This document shows positions 11,963 to 25,910 of a stretch of DNA of 64,000 bases, piece by piece (position 1 is the stretch's first letter; each line of letters opens with the position of its first letter). Both the position numbers and the translations under genes were made by a program. Origin of the DNA: Allium sativum (taxonomy: Eukaryota; Streptophyta; Magnoliopsida; Asparagales; Amaryllidaceae); the NCBI GenBank assembly GCA_030737875.1, contig CM060912.1:455952310-456016309 (forward strand), written 5' to 3'. A model generated the notes under the pieces. That model worked only from the letters and a program-made list of their open reading frames with translations. It was not told the origin of the DNA and made no database searches.

Positions 11963-13649
11963 TGCTTCGACGTGTTCGGCTCCTTTCGGTTGCAGCTATA
12001 TTCCGATATGTTTGGCGCTTGCAGTGTGGTTGGAGCTCGGTTTCTGCAAGCTCGATTCTTTCACATTTGGAGCTTTACCAAAATTTCCCTTTTCATTTAG
12101 TTTATAAATTCAAACATGTTCTGAATCTCCATTCATTCAAATGTTTTTCCTTAACAAGAAAAGATGTAGTACTGATTTTGCGTGCACCTAAACTTTAGGA
12201 TTCTGAGCTCTACTGACATAGATATCTCGACGTTGCCACTAGGGAAGAATTTGAATTAGAACCGAGGATGTCTGAACTGAACTGAATATCAGCGGTGCCA
12301 AAACCAAATGAAAATGTCAAAATCGAGCATGCTAGAGCTAAGTGCCATCCGGACTGATTTCCAGTCGAGTTGAAATTGAATGCCAAAGGTATTTGGTGCA
12401 CTGCTTCAACGTCTTCGACTCCTTTCGGTTTCAGCTATATTCCGATATGTTTGGCGCTTGCAGTGTGGTTGGAGCTTGGTTTCTGCAAGCTCGATTCTTT
12501 CACATTTGGAGCTTTACCAAAATTTCCCTTTTCATTTAGTTTATAAATTCAAACATGTTCTGAATCTCCATTCATTCAAATGTTTTGCCTTAACAAGAAA
12601 AGATGTAGTAGTGATTTTGCGTGCGCCTAAACTTTTGGATTCTGAGCTCTACTGACATAGATATCTCGATGTTGCCACTAGGGAAGAATTTGAATTAGAA
12701 CCGAGCGTGTCTGAACTGAACCGAATATCAGCGACGCCAAAACCAAATGAAAATGTCAAAATCGAGCATGCCAGAGCTAAGTGCCATACAGACTGATTTC
12801 CAGTCGAGTTGAAATTGAATGCCAAAGTCATTTGGTGCACTGCTTCGACGTGTTCAGCTCCTTTCGGTTGTAGCTAAATTCCGATATGTTTGGCGCTTGC
12901 ACTGTGGTTGGAGCTCGATTTCTGCAAGCTCGATTCTTTCACATTTGGTGCTTTACCAAAATTTTCCTTTTCATTTAGTTTATAAATTCAAACATGTTCT
13001 GAATCTCCGTCCATTCAAATGTTTTGCCTTAACAAGAAAGGATGTAGTAGTGATTTTGCGTGCGCATAAACTTTAGGATTCTGAGCTCTACTGACATAGT
13101 TATCTCGATGTTGCCACAAGGGAAGAATTTGAATTAGAACCGAGCGTGTCTGAACTGAACCGAATATCAGCGGCGCCAAAACCAAATGAAAATGTCAAAA
13201 TCGAGCATGCCAGAGCTAACTGCCATCCGGACTGATTTCCAGTCGAGGTGAAATTGAATGCCAAAGGTATTTGGTGCACTGCTTCGACGTGTTCGGCTAC
13301 TTTCGGTTGCAGCTATATTCCGATATGTTTGGCGCTTGTAGTGCGGTTGGAGCTCGGTTTCTGCAAGCTCGATTCTTTCACATTTGGAGCTTTACCAAAA
13401 TTTCCCTTTTCATTTAGTTTATAAATTCAAACATGTTCTAAATCTCCATTCATTCAAATGTTTTTCCTTAACAAGAAAAGATGTAGTAGTGATTTTGCGT
13501 GCGCCAAAACTTTAGGATTTTGAGCTCTACTGACATAGATATCTCGAAGTTTGCACTAGGGAAGAATGAATTAGAACCGAGCGTGTCTGAACTGAACCGA
13601 ATATCAGCGGCGCCAAAACCAAATGAAAATGTCAAAATCGAGCATGCCA

Positions 13650-16600
13650 GAGCTAAGTGCCATCCAGACTGATTTCCAGTCAAGTTGAAATTGAATGCCA
13701 AAGGTATTTGGTGCACTGCTTCGACGTGTTCGGCTCCTTTCGGTTGCAGCTATATTCCGATATGTTTGGCGCTTGCAGTGTGGTTGGAGCTCGGTTTCTG
13801 GAAGCTCGATTCTTTCACATTTGGAGATTTACCAAAATTTCCCTTTTCATTTAGTTTATAAATTCAAACATGTTCTGAATCTCCATTCATTCAAATGTTT
13901 TGCCTTAACAAGAAAAGATGTAGTAGTGATTTTGCATGCGCCTAAACTTTAGGATTCTGAGCTCTACTGACATAGATATCCCGATGTTACCACTAGGGAA
14001 GAATTTGAATTAGAACCGAGTGTGTCTGAACTGAACCGAATATCAGCGGCGCCAAAACAAATGAAAATGTCAAAACCGAGCATGCCAGAGCTAAGTGCCA
14101 TCCGGACTAATTTCCAGTCGAGTTGAAATTGAATGCCAAAGGTATTTTGTGCACTCGACGACGTGTTCGGCTCCTTTCGGTTGCAGCTATATTCTGATAT
14201 GTTTGGCGCTTGCAGTGTGGTTGGAGCTCGGTTTCTGCAAGCTCGATTCTTTCACATTTGGAGCTTTACCGAAATTTCCCTTTTCATTTAGTTTATAAAT
14301 TCAAACATGTTCTGAATCTCCATTCATTCAAATGTTTTGCCTTAACAAGAAAAGATGTAGTAGTGATTTTGCGTGCGCCTAAACTATAGGATTCTGAGCT
14401 CTACTGACATGGATATCTCGATGTTGCCACTAGGGAAGAATTTGAGTTAGAACCGAGCGTGTCTGAACTGAACCGAATATCAGCGATGCCAAAACCAAAT
14501 GAAAATGTCAAAATCGAGCATGTCAGAGCTAAGTGCCATCCGGACTGATTTCCAGTCGAGTGGAAATTGAATGCCAAAGGTATTTGGTGCACTGCTTCGA
14601 CGTCTTCGTCTCCTTTCGGTTTCATCTATATTCCGATATGTTTGGCGCTTGCAGTGTGGTTGGAGCTCGGTTTCTACAAGCTCGATTCTTTCACATTTGG
14701 AGCTTTTCCAAAATTTCCCTTTTCATTTAGTTTATAAATTCAAACATGTTCTGAATCTCCATTCGTTCAAATGTTTTGCCTTAATAAGAAAAGATGTAGT
14801 AGTGATTTTGCATGCGCCTAAACTTTAGGATTCTGAGCTCTACTGATATAGATATCTCGATGTTGCCACTAGGGAAGAATTTGAATTAGAACCGAGCATG
14901 TCTGAACTGAACCGAATATCAGCGGCGCCAAAACCAAATGAAAATGTCAAAATCGAGCATGCCAGAGATAAGTGCCATCCGGACTGATTTCCAGTCGATT
15001 TGAAATTGAATGCCAAAGGTATTTGGTGCACTGCTTCGACGTGTTCAGCTCCTTTTGGTTGTAGCTATATTCCGATATGTTTGGCGCTTGCAGTGTGGTT
15101 GGAGCTCGGTTTCTGCAAGCTCGATTCTTTCACATTTGGAGCTTTACCAAAATTTCCCTTTTCATTTAGTTTATAAATTCAAACATGTTCTGAATCTCCA
15201 TTCATTCAAATGTTTTGCCTTAACAAGAAAAGATGTAGTAGTGATTTTTCGTGCGCCTAAACTTTAGGATTCCGAGCTCCACTGACGTAGATATCTCGAT
15301 GTTGCCACTAGGGAAGAATTTGAATTAAAGCAGAGCATGTCTGAACTGAACCGAATATCAACGACGCCAAAACCAAATGAAAATGTCAAAATCGAGCATG
15401 CCGGAGCTAAGTGCCATCCGGACTGATTTCCAGACGACTTGAAATTGAATGCCAAAGGTATTTGGTGCACTGCTTCAACGTGTTCGACTCCTTTCGGTTG
15501 CAGCTATATTCCGATATGTTTGGCGCTTGCAGTTTGGTTTGAGCTCGGTTTCCGCAAGCTCGATTCTTTCACATTTGGAGCTTTACCAAAATTTCCCTTT
15601 TCATTTAGTTTATAAATTCAAACATGTTCTGAATCTCCATTCATTCAAATGTTTTTTTTAACAAGAAAAGGTGTAGTAGTGATTTTGCGTGCGCCTAAAC
15701 TTTGGGATTCTGAGCTCTACTGACATAGATATTTCAGTGTAGCCACTAGGGAAGAATTTGAATTGGAACCGAGCGTGTCTGAACTGAACCGAATATCAGC
15801 GGCGCCAAAACCAAATGAAAATGTCAAAATCGAGCATGCCAGAGCTAAGTGCCATCCAGAATGATTTCCAGTCGAGTTGAAATTGAATGCCAAAGGTATG
15901 TGGTGCACTGCTTCGACGTGTTCGGCTCCTTTCGGTTGCAGCTATATTCCGATATGTTTGGCGCTTGCAGTGTGGTTGGAGCGCGGTTTCTGCAAGCTCA
16001 ATTCTTTCAAATTTGGAGCTTTACCAAAATTTCCCTTTTCATTTAGTTTATAAATTCAAACATGTTCTGAATCTCCATTCATTCAAATGTTTTGCCTTAA
16101 CAAGAAAAGATGTAGTAACGATTTTGCGTGCGCCTAAACTTTAGGATTCTGAGATCTACTGACATAGATATCTCGATGTTGCCACTAGGGAAGAATTTGA
16201 ATTAGAACCGAGCGTGTTTGAACTGAACCGAATATCAGCTGCGCCAAAACCAAATGAAAATGTCAAAATCGAGCATGCCAGAGCTAACTGCCATCCAGAC
16301 TGATTTCCAGTCGAGTTGAAATTGAATGCCAAAGGTATTTGGTGCACTGCTTCGATGTGTTCGGCTCCTTTCGGTTGCAACTATATTCCGATGTGTTTGG
16401 CGCTTGCAGTGTGGTTGGAGCTCGGTTTCTGCAAGCTCGATTCTTTCACATTTGGAGCTTTACCAAAATTTCCCTTTTCATTTAGTTTATAAATTCAAAC
16501 ATGTTCTGAATCTCCATTCATTCAAATGTTTTGCCTTAAAAAGAAAAGATGTAGTGATTTTGCGTGCGCCTAAACTTTAGGATTCTGAGCTCTACTGACA

Positions 16601-19600
16601 TAGATGTCTCGATGTTGCCACTAGGGAAGAATTTGAATTAGAACTGAGCGTGTCTGAACTGAATCGAATATCAACGGCGCCAAAACCAAATGAAAATGTC
16701 AAAATCGAGCATGCCAGAGCTAAGTGCCATCCGGACTAATTTCCAGTCGAGTTGAAATTGAATGCCAAAGGTATTTGGTGCATTGCTTCGACGTGTTCGG
16801 CTCCTTTCGGTTGCAGCATTATTCCGATATGTTTGGCGCTTGCAGTGTGGTTGGAGCTCGGTTTCTACAAGCTCGATTCTTTCACATTTGGAGCTTTACC
16901 AAAATTTCCCTTTTCATTTAGTTTATAAATTCAATCATGTTCTGAATCTCCACTCATTCAAATGTCTTGCCTTAACAAGAAAAGATGTAGTAGTGATTTT
17001 GCGTGCGCCTAAACTTTAGGATTCTGAGCTCTACTGACATAGATATCTCGATGTTGCCACTAGGGAAGAATTTGAATTTGAACCGAGCGTGTCTGAACTG
17101 AACCGAATATCAGCGGCGCCAAAACCAAATGAAAATGTCAAAATCGAGCATGCCAGGGCTAAGTGCCATCCGGACTGATTTCCAGTCGTGTTGAAATTGA
17201 ATGCCAAAGATATTTGGTGCACTGCTTCGACGTGTTCGGCTCCTTTCGGTTGCAGCTATATTTCGATATGTTTGGCTCTTGCAGTGTGGTTTGAGCTCGG
17301 TTTCTACAAGCTCGATTCTTTCACATTTGAAGCTTTACCAAAATTTCCCTTTTCATTTAGTTTATAAATTCAAACATGTTCTGAATCTCCATTCATTCAA
17401 ATGTTTTTCCTTAACAAGAAAAGATGTAGTAGTGATTTTGCGTGCGCCTAAACTTTAGGATTCTGAGCTCTACTGACATAGATATTTCAATGTAGCCACT
17501 AGGGAAGAATTTGAATTGGAACCGAGCGTGTCTGAACTGAACCGAATATCAGCGGCGCCAAAACCAAATGAAAATGCCAAAATCGAGCATGCCAGAGCTA
17601 AGTGCCATCCGGACTGATTTCCAGTCGAGTTGAAATTGAATGCCAAAGGTATTTGGTGCACTGCTTCGATGTGTTTGGCTCCTTTCGGTTGCAGCTATAT
17701 TCCGATATGTTTGGCGCTTGCAGTGTGGTTGGAGCTCGGTTTCTACAAGCTCGATTCTTTCACATTTGGAGCTTTAGCAAAATTTCCCTTTTCATTTAGT
17801 TTATAAATTCAAACATGTTCTGAATCTCCATTTTTCTTTTGCCTTAACAAGATAAGATGTAATAGTGATTTTGCGTGCGCCTAAACTTTAGGATTCTGAG
17901 CTCTACTGACATAGATATCTCGATGTTGCCACTAGGGAAGAATTTGAAGTAGAACCGAGCGTGTCTGAACTGAACCGAATATCAGCGGCACCAAAACCAA
18001 ATGAAAATGTCAAAATCGAGCATGCCAGAGCTAAGTGCCATCCGGACTGATTTCCAATCGAGTTGAAATTGAATGCCAAAGGTATTTGGTGCACTGCTTC
18101 GATGTGTTCGGCTCCTTTCGGTTGCAGCTATATTTCGATATGTTTGGCGCTTGTAGTGTGGTTGGAGCTCGGTTTCTGCAAGCTCGATTCTTTCACATTT
18201 GGAGCTTTACCAAAATTTCCCTTTTCATTTAGTTTATAAATTAAAACATGTTCTGAATCTCCATTCATTCAAATGTTTTGCCTTAACAAGAAAAGATGTA
18301 GTAGTGATTTTGCGTGCGCCTAAACTTTAGGATTCTGAGCTCTACTGACATAGATATATCGATGTTGCCACTAGGGAAGAATTTGAATTAGAACCGAGCG
18401 TGTCTGAACTGAACCAAATATCAGCGGTGACAAAACCAAATGAAAATGTCAAAATCGAGCATGACAGAGCTAAGTGCCATCCGTACTGATTTCCAGTCGA
18501 GTTGAAATTGAATGCCAAAGGTATTTGGTGCACTGCTTCGACGTGTTCGGCTCCTTTTGGTTGCAGCTATATTCCGATATGTTTGGCGCTTGCAGTGTGG
18601 TTGGAGCTCGATTTCTGCTAGCTCGATTCTATCACATTTGGAGCTTTACCAAAGTTTCCCTTTTCATTTAGTTTATAAATTCAAACATGTTCTGAATCTC
18701 CATTCATTCAAATGTTTTGCCTTAACAAGAAAAGATGTAGTAGTGATTTTGCGTCCGCCTAAACTTTAGGATTCCGAGCTCTACTGACATAGATATCTCG
18801 ATGTTGCCAGTAGGGAAGAATTTGAATTAGAACCGAGCGTGTCTGAACTGAACCGAATATCAGCGGCGCCAAAACCAAATGAAAATGTCAAATTCGAGCA
18901 TGCCAGAGCTAAGTGCCATCTGGACTGATTTCCAGTCGAGTTGAAATTGAATGCCAAAGGTATTTGGTGCACTGCTTCGACGTGTTTGGCTCCTTTCGGT
19001 TGCAGCTATATTCCGATATGCTTGGCGCTTGCAGTGTGGTTGGAGCTCGGTTTCTGCAAGCTCGATTCTTTCACATTTGGAGCTTTACCAAAATTTCCCT
19101 TTTCATTTAGTTTATAAATTCAAACATGTTCTGAATCTCCATTCATTCAAATGTTTTGCCTTAACAAGAAAAGATGTAGTAGTGATTTTGCGTGCGCCTA
19201 AACTTTAGGATTCTGAGCTCTACTGACATAGATATCTCAATGTTGCCACTAGGGAAGAATTTGAATTAGAACCGAGCGTTTCTGAACTGAACCGAATATC
19301 AGCGGTGCCAAAGCCAAATGAAAATGTCAAAATCGAGCATGCCAGAGCTAACTGCCATCCGGACTGATTTCCAGTCGAGTTGAAATTGAATGCCAAAGGT
19401 ATTTGGTGCACTGCTTCGATGTGTTCGGCTCCTTTCGATTGGAACTATATTCCGATGTGTTTGGCGCTTGCAGTGTGGTTGGAACTCGGTTTCTCCAAGC
19501 TCGATTCTTTTACATTTGGAGCTTTACCAAAGTTTCTCTTTTCATTTAGTTTATAAATTCAAACATGTTCTGAATCTCCATTCATTCAAATGTTTTGCCT

Positions 19601-19780
19601 TAACAAGAAAAGATGTAGTGATTTTGCGTGCACCTAAACTTTAGGATTCTGAGCTCTACTTACATAGATATCTTGATGTTGCCACTAGGGAAGATTTTGA
19701 ATTAGAACCGAGCATGTCAGAACTGAATCGAATATCAGCGGCGCCAAAACCAAATGAAAATGTCAAAATCGAGCATGCCA
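13650..19780 (+). repeat. Higher-order repeat copy A: 14 satellite monomers
   Basis: This block of 14 monomers is repeated immediately to the right at an offset of 6130-6131 bp. Diagnostic private variants recur in the same order, including the shortened monomer near 17840, the GCACTCGACGACG variant at 14152, and the TCATTATTCCGA variant near 16815. Comparing by eye I found five substitutions (near 14635, 15436, 16119, 16673, 17606) and one T-run length change (near 15655). The left edge is uncertain by some tens of bases because adjacent monomers are alike. Confidence 0.93.
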
Positions 19781-22700
19781 GAGCTAAGTGCCATCCGGAC
19801 TGATTTCCAGTCAAGTTGAAATTGAATGCCAAAGGTATTTGGTGCACTGCTTCGACGTGTTCGGCTCCTTTCGGTTGCAGCTATATTCCGATATGTTTGG
19901 CGCTTGCAGTGTGGTTGGAGCTCGGTTTCTGGAAGCTCGATTCTTTCACATTTGGAGATTTACCAAAATTTCCCTTTTCATTTAGTTTATAAATTCAAAC
20001 ATGTTCTGAATCTCCATTCATTCAAATGTTTTGCCTTAACAAGAAAAGATGTAGTAGTGATTTTGCATGCGCCTAAACTTTAGGATTCTGAGCTCTACTG
20101 ACATAGATATCCCGATGTTACCACTAGGGAAGAATTTGAATTAGAACCGAGTGTGTCTGAACTGAACCGAATATCAGCGGCGCCAAAACAAATGAAAATG
20201 TCAAAACCGAGCATGCCAGAGCTAAGTGCCATCCGGACTAATTTCCAGTCGAGTTGAAATTGAATGCCAAAGGTATTTTGTGCACTCGACGACGTGTTCG
20301 GCTCCTTTCGGTTGCAGCTATATTCTGATATGTTTGGCGCTTGCAGTGTGGTTGGAGCTCGGTTTCTGCAAGCTCGATTCTTTCACATTTGGAGCTTTAC
20401 CGAAATTTCCCTTTTCATTTAGTTTATAAATTCAAACATGTTCTGAATCTCCATTCATTCAAATGTTTTGCCTTAACAAGAAAAGATGTAGTAGTGATTT
20501 TGCGTGCGCCTAAACTATAGGATTCTGAGCTCTACTGACATGGATATCTCGATGTTGCCACTAGGGAAGAATTTGAGTTAGAACCGAGCGTGTCTGAACT
20601 GAACCGAATATCAGCGATGCCAAAACCAAATGAAAATGTCAAAATCGAGCATGTCAGAGCTAAGTGCCATCCGGACTGATTTCCAGTCGAGTGGAAATTG
20701 AATGCCAAAGGTATTTGGTGCACTGCTTCGACGTCTTCGTCTCCTTTCGGTTTCAGCTATATTCCGATATGTTTGGCGCTTGCAGTGTGGTTGGAGCTCG
20801 GTTTCTACAAGCTCGATTCTTTCACATTTGGAGCTTTTCCAAAATTTCCCTTTTCATTTAGTTTATAAATTCAAACATGTTCTGAATCTCCATTCGTTCA
20901 AATGTTTTGCCTTAATAAGAAAAGATGTAGTAGTGATTTTGCATGCGCCTAAACTTTAGGATTCTGAGCTCTACTGATATAGATATCTCGATGTTGCCAC
21001 TAGGGAAGAATTTGAATTAGAACCGAGCATGTCTGAACTGAACCGAATATCAGCGGCGCCAAAACCAAATGAAAATGTCAAAATCGAGCATGCCAGAGAT
21101 AAGTGCCATCCGGACTGATTTCCAGTCGATTTGAAATTGAATGCCAAAGGTATTTGGTGCACTGCTTCGACGTGTTCAGCTCCTTTTGGTTGTAGCTATA
21201 TTCCGATATGTTTGGCGCTTGCAGTGTGGTTGGAGCTCGGTTTCTGCAAGCTCGATTCTTTCACATTTGGAGCTTTACCAAAATTTCCCTTTTCATTTAG
21301 TTTATAAATTCAAACATGTTCTGAATCTCCATTCATTCAAATGTTTTGCCTTAACAAGAAAAGATGTAGTAGTGATTTTTCGTGCGCCTAAACTTTAGGA
21401 TTCCGAGCTCCACTGACGTAGATATCTCGATGTTGCCACTAGGGAAGAATTTGAATTAAAGCAGAGCATGTCTGAACTGAACCGAATATCAACGACGCCA
21501 AAACCAAATGAAAATGTCAAAATCGAGCATGCCGGAGCTAAGTGCCATCCGGACTGATTTCCAGACGAGTTGAAATTGAATGCCAAAGGTATTTGGTGCA
21601 CTGCTTCAACGTGTTCGACTCCTTTCGGTTGCAGCTATATTCCGATATGTTTGGCGCTTGCAGTTTGGTTTGAGCTCGGTTTCCGCAAGCTCGATTCTTT
21701 CACATTTGGAGCTTTACCAAAATTTCCCTTTTCATTTAGTTTATAAATTCAAACATGTTCTGAATCTCCATTCATTCAAATGTTTTTTTAACAAGAAAAG
21801 GTGTAGTAGTGATTTTGCGTGCGCCTAAACTTTGGGATTCTGAGCTCTACTGACATAGATATTTCAGTGTAGCCACTAGGGAAGAATTTGAATTGGAACC
21901 GAGCGTGTCTGAACTGAACCGAATATCAGCGGCGCCAAAACCAAATGAAAATGTCAAAATCGAGCATGCCAGAGCTAAGTGCCATCCAGAATGATTTCCA
22001 GTCGAGTTGAAATTGAATGCCAAAGGTATGTGGTGCACTGCTTCGACGTGTTCGGCTCCTTTCGGTTGCAGCTATATTCCGATATGTTTGGCGCTTGCAG
22101 TGTGGTTGGAGCGCGGTTTCTGCAAGCTCAATTCTTTCAAATTTGGAGCTTTACCAAAATTTCCCTTTTCATTTAGTTTATAAATTCAAACATGTTCTGA
22201 ATCTCCATTCATTCAAATGTTTTGCCTTAACAAGAAAAGATGTAGTAATGATTTTGCGTGCGCCTAAACTTTAGGATTCTGAGATCTACTGACATAGATA
22301 TCTCGATGTTGCCACTAGGGAAGAATTTGAATTAGAACCGAGCGTGTTTGAACTGAACCGAATATCAGCTGCGCCAAAACCAAATGAAAATGTCAAAATC
22401 GAGCATGCCAGAGCTAACTGCCATCCAGACTGATTTCCAGTCGAGTTGAAATTGAATGCCAAAGGTATTTGGTGCACTGCTTCGATGTGTTCGGCTCCTT
22501 TCGGTTGCAACTATATTCCGATGTGTTTGGCGCTTGCAGTGTGGTTGGAGCTCGGTTTCTGCAAGCTCGATTCTTTCACATTTGGAGCTTTACCAAAATT
22601 TCCCTTTTCATTTAGTTTATAAATTCAAACATGTTCTGAATCTCCATTCATTCAAATGTTTTGCCTTAAAAAGAAAAGATGTAGTGATTTTGCGTGCGCC

Positions 22701-25700
22701 TAAACTTTAGGATTCTGAGCTCTACTGACATAGATGTCTCGATGTTGCCACTAGGGAAGAATTTGAATTAGAACTGAGCGTGTCTGAACTGAATCGAATA
22801 TCAGCGGCGCCAAAACCAAATGAAAATGTCAAAATCGAGCATGCCAGAGCTAAGTGCCATCCGGACTAATTTCCAGTCGAGTTGAAATTGAATGCCAAAG
22901 GTATTTGGTGCATTGCTTCGACGTGTTCGGCTCCTTTCGGTTGCAGCATTATTCCGATATGTTTGGCGCTTGCAGTGTGGTTGGAGCTCGGTTTCTACAA
23001 GCTCGATTCTTTCACATTTGGAGCTTTACCAAAATTTCCCTTTTCATTTAGTTTATAAATTCAATCATGTTCTGAATCTCCACTCATTCAAATGTCTTGC
23101 CTTAACAAGAAAAGATGTAGTAGTGATTTTGCGTGCGCCTAAACTTTAGGATTCTGAGCTCTACTGACATAGATATCTCGATGTTGCCACTAGGGAAGAA
23201 TTTGAATTTGAACCGAGCGTGTCTGAACTGAACCGAATATCAGCGGCGCCAAAACCAAATGAAAATGTCAAAATCGAGCATGCCAGGGCTAAGTGCCATC
23301 CGGACTGATTTCCAGTCGTGTTGAAATTGAATGCCAAAGATATTTGGTGCACTGCTTCGACGTGTTCGGCTCCTTTCGGTTGCAGCTATATTTCGATATG
23401 TTTGGCTCTTGCAGTGTGGTTTGAGCTCGGTTTCTACAAGCTCGATTCTTTCACATTTGAAGCTTTACCAAAATTTCCCTTTTCATTTAGTTTATAAATT
23501 CAAACATGTTCTGAATCTCCATTCATTCAAATGTTTTTCCTTAACAAGAAAAGATGTAGTAGTGATTTTGCGTGCGCCTAAACTTTAGGATTCTGAGCTC
23601 TACTGACATAGATATTTCAATGTAGCCACTAGGGAAGAATTTGAATTGGAACCGAGCGTGTCTGAACTGAACCGAATATCAGCGGCGCCAAAACCAAATG
23701 AAAATGCCAAAATCGAGCATGCCAGTGCTAAGTGCCATCCGGACTGATTTCCAGTCGAGTTGAAATTGAATGCCAAAGGTATTTGGTGCACTGCTTCGAT
23801 GTGTTTGGCTCCTTTCGGTTGCAGCTATATTCCGATATGTTTGGCGCTTGCAGTGTGGTTGGAGCTCGGTTTCTACAAGCTCGATTCTTTCACATTTGGA
23901 GCTTTAGCAAAATTTCCCTTTTCATTTAGTTTATAAATTCAAACATGTTCTGAATCTCCATTTTTCTTTTGCCTTAACAAGATAAGATGTAATAGTGATT
24001 TTGCGTGCGCCTAAACTTTAGGATTCTGAGCTCTACTGACATAGATATCTCGATGTTGCCACTAGGGAAGAATTTGAAGTAGAACCGAGCGTGTCTGAAC
24101 TGAACCGAATATCAGCGGCACCAAAACCAAATGAAAATGTCAAAATCGAGCATGCCAGAGCTAAGTGCCATCCGGACTGATTTCCAATCGAGTTGAAATT
24201 GAATGCCAAAGGTATTTGGTGCACTGCTTCGATGTGTTCGGCTCCTTTCGGTTGCAGCTATATTTCGATATGTTTGGCGCTTGTAGTGTGGTTGGAGCTC
24301 GGTTTCTGCAAGCTCGATTCTTTCACATTTGGAGCTTTACCAAAATTTCCCTTTTCATTTAGTTTATAAATTAAAACATGTTCTGAATCTCCATTCATTC
24401 AAATGTTTTGCCTTAACAAGAAAAGATGTAGTAGTGATTTTGCGTGCGCCTAAACTTTAGGATTCTGAGCTCTACTGACATAGATATATCGATGTTGCCA
24501 CTAGGGAAGAATTTGAATTAGAACCGAGCGTGTCTGAACTGAACCAAATATCAGCGGTGACAAAACCAAATGAAAATGTCAAAATCGAGCATGACAGAGC
24601 TAAGTGCCATCCGTACTGATTTCCAGTCGAGTTGAAATTGAATGCCAAAGGTATTTGGTGCACTGCTTCGACGTGTTCGGCTCCTTTTGGTTGCAGCTAT
24701 ATTCCGATATGTTTGGCGCTTGCAGTGTGGTTGGAGCTCGATTTCTGCTAGCTCGATTCTATCACATTTGGAGCTTTACCAAAGTTTCCCTTTTCATTTA
24801 GTTTATAAATTCAAACATGTTCTGAATCTCCATTCATTCAAATGTTTTGCCTTAACAAGAAAAGATGTAGTAGTGATTTTGCGTCCGCCTAAACTTTAGG
24901 ATTCCGAGCTCTACTGACATAGATATCTCGATGTTGCCAGTAGGGAAGAATTTGAATTAGAACCGAGCGTGTCTGAACTGAACCGAATATCAGCGGCGCC
25001 AAAACCAAATGAAAATGTCAAATTCGAGCATGCCAGAGCTAAGTGCCATCTGGACTGATTTCCAGTCGAGTTGAAATTGAATGCCAAAGGTATTTGGTGC
25101 ACTGCTTCGACGTGTTTGGCTCCTTTCGGTTGCAGCTATATTCCGATATGCTTGGCGCTTGCAGTGTGGTTGGAGCTCGGTTTCTGCAAGCTCGATTCTT
25201 TCACATTTGGAGCTTTACCAAAATTTCCCTTTTCATTTAGTTTATAAATTCAAACATGTTCTGAATCTCCATTCATTCAAATGTTTTGCCTTAACAAGAA
25301 AAGATGTAGTAGTGATTTTGCGTGCGCCTAAACTTTAGGATTCTGAGCTCTACTGACATAGATATCTCAATGTTGCCACTAGGGAAGAATTTGAATTAGA
25401 ACCGAGCGTTTCTGAACTGAACCGAATATCAGCGGTGCCAAAGCCAAATGAAAATGTCAAAATCGAGCATGCCAGAGCTAACTGCCATCCGGACTGATTT
25501 CCAGTCGAGTTGAAATTGAATGCCAAAGGTATTTGGTGCACTGCTTCGATGTGTTCGGCTCCTTTCGATTGGAACTATATTCCGATGTGTTTGGCGCTTG
25601 CAGTGTGGTTGGAACTCGGTTTCTCCAAGCTCGATTCTTTTACATTTGGAGCTTTACCAAAGTTTCTCTTTTCATTTAGTTTATAAATTCAAACATGTTC

Positions 25701-25910
25701 TGAATCTCCATTCATTCAAATGTTTTGCCTTAACAAGAAAAGATGTAGTGATTTTGCGTGCACCTAAACTTTAGGATTCTGAGCTCTACTTACATAGATA
25801 TCTTGATGTTGCCACTAGGGAAGATTTTGAATTAGAACCGAGCATGTCAGAACTGAATCGAATATCAGCGGCGCCAAAACCAAATGAAAATGTCAAAATC
25901 GAGCATGCCC
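19781..25910 (+). repeat. Higher-order repeat copy B: 14 satellite monomers
   Basis: This is the second, nearly identical copy of the 6.13-kb block. The match to copy A runs to about 25908, where GCATGCCCGAGC differs from GCATGCCAGAGC, and is lost beyond. The junction of the two copies lies inside a monomer, as expected from unequal crossing-over or block amplification. Confidence 0.93.
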
